DNA of 64,000 bases from Bathynomus jamesi. Its lineage: Eukaryota; Arthropoda; Malacostraca; Isopoda; Cirolanidae. This document shows, piece by piece, positions 57,126-64,000 of this stretch. The position numbers and the translations under genes were made by a program. The notes beneath the pieces were generated by a model, which had not been told where the DNA came from, ran no database searches, and saw only the letters and a program-made list of their open reading frames with translations. The DNA lies in assembly GCA_023014485.1 (NCBI GenBank), contig JAJOZX010003307.1, forward strand, positions 79,501 to 143,500, read 5' to 3'. Every line of letters begins with the position of its first letter. Positions within the stretch are counted from its first letter, which is position 1.

Positions 57126-60100
57126 TATGCGGGTTGCTTCTACAGAGCTTCAATTTAATATTTAGTAGAAATCCAATGACAAGGAGAAATGTAAATGCCA
57201 TGAAAGTCTTCTTTATTGCGCAACGTTTCGAGCAATACGCTCATCTTCAGGCTGTTTTAATAACAATGTGAAATTAAAATCAATATTGAATGAAAAACAA
57301 ACAGAAATTTCTATAACCTATTCGTAAAGACAAATTTTAAAAGACTGAGAAAAGAGGGTTAAGTTCTAAGTTATACAGATTTACATATCAAAATTAAGAA
57401 GTTATTTTTAATAATGTAGTAAATGTGAAATTAATACACTGGAAAAATTACCAATAGTACACTGGAACAATGGAGCTATCTACCTTACACAGCAGTATCC
57501 GAGGCCGACTAATTTGAGCAGAGGAGACGGGAATGAAAGATGGCGAGGGAGATAGGGGAAGGAGGGATTATAAGGAATTGGGGAAGGAGGAGGGATCATA
57601 GCAGATTGAGAGGGACGGACGATGAGTCAACATTCAGACTAGGGGACAATGCTTTAATGAAAAGGGATTCTAAAATTCTTAGTGAGGGGACAAGTATTAC
57701 AACCAAGAATTTTAAAATTGTCTAAAGTGACATCAATTTTGCATTTGATGCTATGTTCACGTATGCTGGAGGCTTCCTTAGTTTTTAAATTTTACCTGTT
57801 CGGCACTTATTCCCATATGCGAATAAAATCTAGCCCTGAGAGAGCGAACAGTGCTGCCGATGTAATTCCCAAGGAGACACCTAGGGCAGGTAAATAAATA
57901 TACAACACCGCTACGCAACGAGTCAGGGGTTCGATCCTTCGCTGAGAAAAAGCTACCTAAAGACGTTTTATTAATAAATATGATGCGGAAATCAGTATGA
58001 TAAAAAAATTTCCTTAACAATTTTGTAAATTTAAGCTTAAATTCCTTATTCAAGGGACCCATTTCAGGTACCAAGAAATATTTTATATCCTTCGGCACTG
58101 TAATACATGGAAGTTGAGGGCTATAAACATTATTTAAGAAGGATCTAATTAGTTTGTCTACATATTGAACAGGAAAACTATTATTAGTAAAGTATGATCT
58201 TAGATTATTAAATTCATCATTAAGTAAGGTAAAATTAGAGGTCAAATTATATCCTCTGAACAGAGAGTTTTAATACAAGACATCTTATAGTTGAAATCAG
58301 TAAAACTAAAAAAATTCATGCCCAAACCAGTGAAAGTGGGTTTCCTATAAACTGATGTAGTAATAGAATCACCGTTTTTCGAAATTAAAATCTAAGAAGG
58401 GGAGGGAGCCATTTTGCTCAGTTTCCATTGTATACGTTATATTGGGGTGCAAAGAATTTAGGAAGTTAAAGAATTGTTGCGCTTGTACCGCATTATCAAA
58501 GACTGCTATCGAATCATCAACGAAGCGTCGATAGAAAATTGGCTTGAGATGAGTGGGAGATTGTCTAAAAATTACACTTTCTAAATGAGTCATAAAAAAG
58601 TCAGCTGCTAGCGGTCCGACTGGTGATCCCATCCCTACCCCATCAATTTGTTGGTAAACCTTATTGTTGAAAGTGAAATAGCATTGTTTGAAGACCAATT
58701 CTAAAAGTTCCTTCAATGAGACAATGAAAACCATGAAAATTATCAACTGAGCTAAAAACCCTATCTAAAATAATGGCAATAGTTTCAGATACAGGTACAT
58801 TTGTGAAAAGTGACTTTACATCAAAACTGACAAAAAACTTTTTTGAATCGAAGTTTTTACCCAGGAGTTCTTTTTGGAATTCAAACGAGTTATTTATAGT
58901 GTAAACATTTTTCGCAAAGGGGGACAGGAGACGAACAACAATTTTGCCAATTGAAAGGTGGGTAAGTTATACGAAGCTAAAATAGGACGGAGAGGTGTTC
59001 CAGCTTTATATTTTAGGCAGACAGTATAATTGAGCAAGATTAGCACCAGATGCGAACAACTGAGAGTAAGTATCATTTTTTATTATCTTTAAGGACTTTA
59101 GTCGTGACAGAAATCTATTAACCTGGTCTTCTAACCTTACAATGACTTTATTTACAGGTTCTAGAATTTCGAAAAACGGTGATTCTATTACTACATCAGT
59201 TTATAGGAAACCCACTTTCACTGGTTTGGGCATGAATTTTTTTAGTTTTACTGATTTCAACTATAAGATGTCTTGTATTAAAACTCTCCTGTTCAGAGGA
59301 TATAATTTGACCTCTAATTTTACCTTACTTAATGATGAATTTAATAATCTAAGATCATACTTTACTAATAATAGTTTTCCTGTTCAATATGTAGACAAAC
59401 TAATTAGATCCTTCTTAAATAATGTTTATAGCCCTCAACTTCCATGTATTACAGTGCCGAAGGATATAAAATATTTCTTGGTACCTGAAATGGGTCCCTT
59501 GAATAAGGAATTTAAGCTTAAATTTACAAAATTGTTAAGGAAATTTTTTTTATCATACTGATTTCCGCATCATATTTATTAATAAAACGTCTTTAGGTAG
59601 CTTTTTCTCAGCGAAGGATCGAACCCCTGACTCGTTGCGTAGCGGTGTTGTATATTTATTTACCTGCCCTAGGTGTCTCCTTGGGAATTACATTGGCAGC
59701 ACTGTTCGCTCTCTCAGGGCTAGATTTTATTCGCATATGGGAATAAGTGGCCGAACAGGTAAAATTTTAAAAACTAAGGAAGCCTCCAGCATACGTGAAC
59801 ATAGCATCAAATGCAAATTGATGTCACTTTAGACAATTTTAAAATTCTTGGTTGTAATACTTGTCCAACTCACTAAGAATTTTAGAATCCCTTTTCATTA
59901 AAGCATTGTCCCCTAGTCTGAATGTTGACTCATCGTCCGTCCCTCTCATTGCTATGATCCCTCCTCCTTCCCCAATTCCTTATAATCCCTCCTTCCCCTA
60001 TCTCCCTCGCCATCTTTCATTCCCGTCTCCTCTGCTCAAATTAGTCGGCCTCGGATACTGCTGTGTAAGGTAGATAGCTCCATTGTTCCAGTGTACTATT

Positions 60101-60599
60101 GGTAATTTTTCCAGTGTATTAATTTCACATTTACTACATGTATTTAAAAATAACTTCTTAATTTTGATATGTAAATCTGTATAACTTAGAACTTAACCCT
60201 CTTTTCTCAGTCTTTTAAAATTTGTCTTTACGAATAGGTTATAGAAATTTCTGTTTGTTTTTCATTCAATATTGATTTTAATTTCACATTGTTATTAAAC
60301 AGCCTGAAGATGAGCGTATTGCTCGAAACGTTGCGCAATAAAGAAGACTTTTCATGGCATTTACATTTCTCCTTGTCATTGGATTTCTACTAAATATTAT
60401 ATATATATAATATAATGAAAAATTATTTCATGAAAGTGACACGTGAAAAATATTTATGATGAATAAAACCACGAAGGGAAAAGAAACACAAAGTGGTGCT
60501 CAAGCGCTTTCGTCTAATGACATCCTCAGGAACACTGGAGTGAAAGGATCGTTCAAGGCAATATATAGGTTACAAAAATAAACATATATATATATATAT

Positions 60600-60673
<74 letters not shown>

Positions 60674-61480
60674 GTTAAGTATAGAAAAAATTGTGGGAGG
60701 AGCAAACACATTTGTATGGGAAAATGACACTTTTAGCACTTTGGCCGAAATTCATATAAATTCAAATGGCTTGTTTATGAAACAGGTCACAAAAGAATAA
60801 AGAAATAAAAATAAATATAAATTAGAAAAAAAAAAAAAAAAAAAATACAAAATAATGCCTTAGTGATATATATGTCACAGCCTAAATAACCATAAAGAAA
60901 TAAACCAACAGATAAAAAACCAAAATTGTAAGTGGAGTCTACAAATTCAAGCTCAAAAGGAAAGTTTACAATCAATTTAATAGATGATGCCAAATTGATA
61001 TATATGTCACAAAGAAATAAACAAAAAAAAAAATAATAATAATAATAATAATAAATTGAAAAATAAATTTTAAGAGAGGCACACCAATTTACAAGGGAAA
61101 AATTACCAAAGGTTTTTTAGTTATTGTCTGAATCATGCATACTATGGTCACAAACAAATAAAAAAGTACAAGTAAATATAAATTGGAAAACAAAATGATG
61201 CCTAGATGATATATAAAGAACTATAAAAAAATATACAACATATATAAGGTATATATACGAAATATAAACGCAATATATAAAGAATATACATATATATATA
61301 TATGCATAAGGGAAAAAATTACCAAAGGTTTTTATAATTGTCTGAAAAATCGGTAGGTCACAAAAGAATAAAGAAATAAAAATAAATATAAATTGGAAAA
61401 ATTACAAATAATACAACTACACATGTATACCCGCATAACCAAATATATATACATATACAATTATACATACACATATACAT

Positions 61481-61536
<56 letters not shown>

Positions 61537-62887
61537 ATGATTTCATGAAAGTAACACGTGAAAAATATTTATGATGAATAAAACCACGAAGGAAAGGAAA
61601 CACAAAAAGGTGCTCAAGCACTTTCGTCTAATGACATCCTCAGGAACACTGAAGTACATAAAAGGTTACGGCCAGTGGTGGGCACCGTTAACCAAAAAGT
61701 TAACTTCGTTAACCGCTAATCCATTAACCAAAAAGTTAACCATTAACCATTAATCCGTTAAACATGTAACGGAAGTTACCGATAAACCATTAACGTTAAC
61801 TTTTATTATAAAAAAAATGAAAAACACAATATATATAAAATTTAATTTTCCCTCTTCTTCTCGTTCTCCATTTTGTCCATGAGATGCATGTTGTCCTTCA
61901 TGAAAATTAGCATATCAAAGTTTTCATCAGACAGGGATGATCTCTTGGCCCTCAGGATGTCCTTGCCCATAGAGAACAAACGCTCCACTGCAGCACTGGA
62001 GGGGATGGCTGTATTGAACTTGATGAACAAGTCCACCAACACTTGCTCACCCAAGAAGGCAGCATCTGTCAGCAAGTCCTTGGAGTTGGTCTCCAGCCAG
62101 GTCTTGACCAAGTTCTGGGCCTTGCCCTTGAGTGACCTGTGACTTCTGCTGCTCTCTTTTGTCTGGATGACAGCACTGAAGAAGTCATCCTCCTCCTCCT
62201 CGTTGTTGCTGCCCACTTCGTTGGACTGCTGCTTCATGGCCTCCTCGACTGTACCCTCCATGCTTTCCCTCAGTCTGGCGACCTTGGTGTTGTCATACTT
62301 GTCCAACCAGATGAGGCGAAACGAATGTAGTTATTTTTTGTAATTGTTACATATATATTATTGAAAGTGCCTTAAAATGCTCGTGATATTTCTTGAAAGA
62401 AGTTGAAACATTCAACTCAAATGGCAAATCTTTCCGCCTGATTTTACAGTCGACCATGTTTTGCTCAAACCACTGCCATAAATAACTACCATATTTGGTA
62501 AGACACAAATTGTGGCGATGGAAACAAATATATCGCCTGATTTTGCACTGCGGAAATGGAAATTCGTTCATCACTATTAACAGTGGCGGATTAATTGCGC
62601 ACCTGCTCAGCACTGAAAATAATAGAAACTTTTAAACGTTTATTTATGAATTTTTTGGGTTAACGGAAGTTAAATGTAACGGAAGTTAATTAGTCCGATA
62701 ATGATTTTCAAAGTTAACTTAAAAGTTAAATCGTTAACGAAAAAGTTAACCGTTAATTAACGATTAACGGATTAACGGTTTGTGCCCAGCTTTGGTTATG
62801 GCCTATATATAGGTTACAGAAAGAAAAAATAATAAATAAATAACATACACACAACACATATATATATATATATATACATACATATCT

Positions 62888-62928
<41 letters not shown>

Positions 62929-64000
62929 ATAAACGGAGAAGTAAAAATAAAAATTAAAGATTAAAAATTAGAGGATTAACAAAGAGGCATACAGATTTGT
63001 AAGGAAAAATATCGATTTTTAGCACAAGATCAAATGAATTATAAAAATACAAATTTATACTGGAAATCTGCCCGGGTTTTAACACTTTGCCTTTTAGAGT
63101 CAAGTTTCGATATATATAAAAATAAAATGAAGATTAAAAGTTAATAAAGTAGCATACAAGTTTACCAAAGATTTAGTGTCCTACCCTTTTTATCTAAATT
63201 TGTTTTGAAGGAATTCAAAACAACAGGATCGAGTTGAAAAAGACCTTTGCTTATGTTGAAGTTATTTGAAAGTTGGATAATGGCAGACTCAAGAATATTT
63301 CTATTGACAATGTTGCTAGAATGAAATAAAACTGAAGCATTATTCCAATCAATACAGTGGGATAACTCTGACTCTGACTCACTTCGTAACATTTTGGATT
63401 GGAAAATTAAAAGTCTCATTCGAAATAGTCAGTGGAGTAAAAAAAGCAAGCTCAAAGTGTGTTTTGAACCTTTCTTCGAAAAACATTAGCGATGATGCAA
63501 AAAGTGCCCTTGGATATGGTATGTCCTTTTTTATTGTTAAAAAACCTTCGGCTTTACAAATTTGTTACAGTCTCGCGTGTTTTGAAAAACTGTGTAATCT
63601 CCCTCAGTATTTGTTTAACATAGTTAAAGGCCTCGTTTATAGTGCGGCGAATGGTAATTACAAAGATAACTTTCCTCAACGTTTTCGCGATGGCCTCTCA
63701 CAATTAAAAAAAGATGGGGAGCTCCATATTACTAAAGCAGACAAGGCTAACACCATAGTTATTATGGACAAAGTGGACTACATCAGAAAGATGAACGAGC
63801 TTCTCCAGGACCCCGCCACATACAGCAAACTTAGGAAGAACCCGCAGGATGACGTCATCAAATCATTTAATAGTGGCTTGAAACGCATTCTCAAATATCA
63901 TAAGGACTTAATTCCGCTTTTCATATCCACTTCACCTTCTCTGCCCTACCTTTACGGTCTTATTAAAACCCACAAACCTGGCAACCCTGGTGCCCTATTA

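Overview
The window is eukaryotic, repeat-dominated DNA. There is no operon-like organisation, the base composition is AT-rich, introns and microsatellites are present, and almost every recognisable reading frame belongs to a transposable element. The mix (CR1-like LINE, BEL/Pao, Penelope-like, piggyBac, Tigger/pogo, many hAT MITEs, degenerate AGGTTAGG-type stretches) suggests an arthropod with a large genome, perhaps a decapod crustacean. That is an inference from element types; no host protein identifies the species. The only host-like signals are a cluster of five CCAAT boxes plus an E2F-like site at 4579-4752 and a possible terminal coding exon at 1753-1872.

Layout. 0-9 kb: a decayed LINE, the two host-like signals, and several inverted-repeat elements. 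9.2-21.5 kb: one CR1-like LINE split by a hAT MITE and by a complete BEL/Pao retrotransposon (11332-20788, two ~1-kb LTRs). The BEL itself carries a hAT derivative (13311-14123) and a TA-flanked foldback MITE (16295-16874). 21.5-42.5 kb: four related copies (A, B, C, D) of a DNA transposon of about 4.2 kb. A, B and C have termini beginning GGGTCATTC, inverted repeats of 0.5-0.8 kb and a transposase with motifs DF(A/S)ENYSF, YFSDG.A.QYKN and SHGK..CDG. B sits inside a Tigger gene with a clean 4-bp target duplication (CCAT), C sits inside D, and a relic end lies near 56.2 kb. 43.8-55.8 kb: two copies (E, F) of a second transposase family (DTT..NTGR then C.HH) and a probable distant relative (G). 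F has hAT-like ends and lies inside a piggyBac transposase gene. E contains a 501-bp segment repeated three times almost without change. 57-64 kb: Penelope-like elements with GIY-YIG endonuclease, including a nearly perfect inverted pair, and a hAT element.

The insertion order can often be read directly. Examples are LINE <- BEL <- MITE; Tigger <- B; D <- C <- hAT MITE; piggyBac <- F. In several cases removing the insert plus one target copy restores the interrupted reading frame, which fixes both the element boundary and the duplication length.

The A-D family is the best candidate for a poorly described system. I cannot place it with certainty. The 4-bp target duplication and GGG ends make the Sola superfamily my best guess, but that needs a database comparison.
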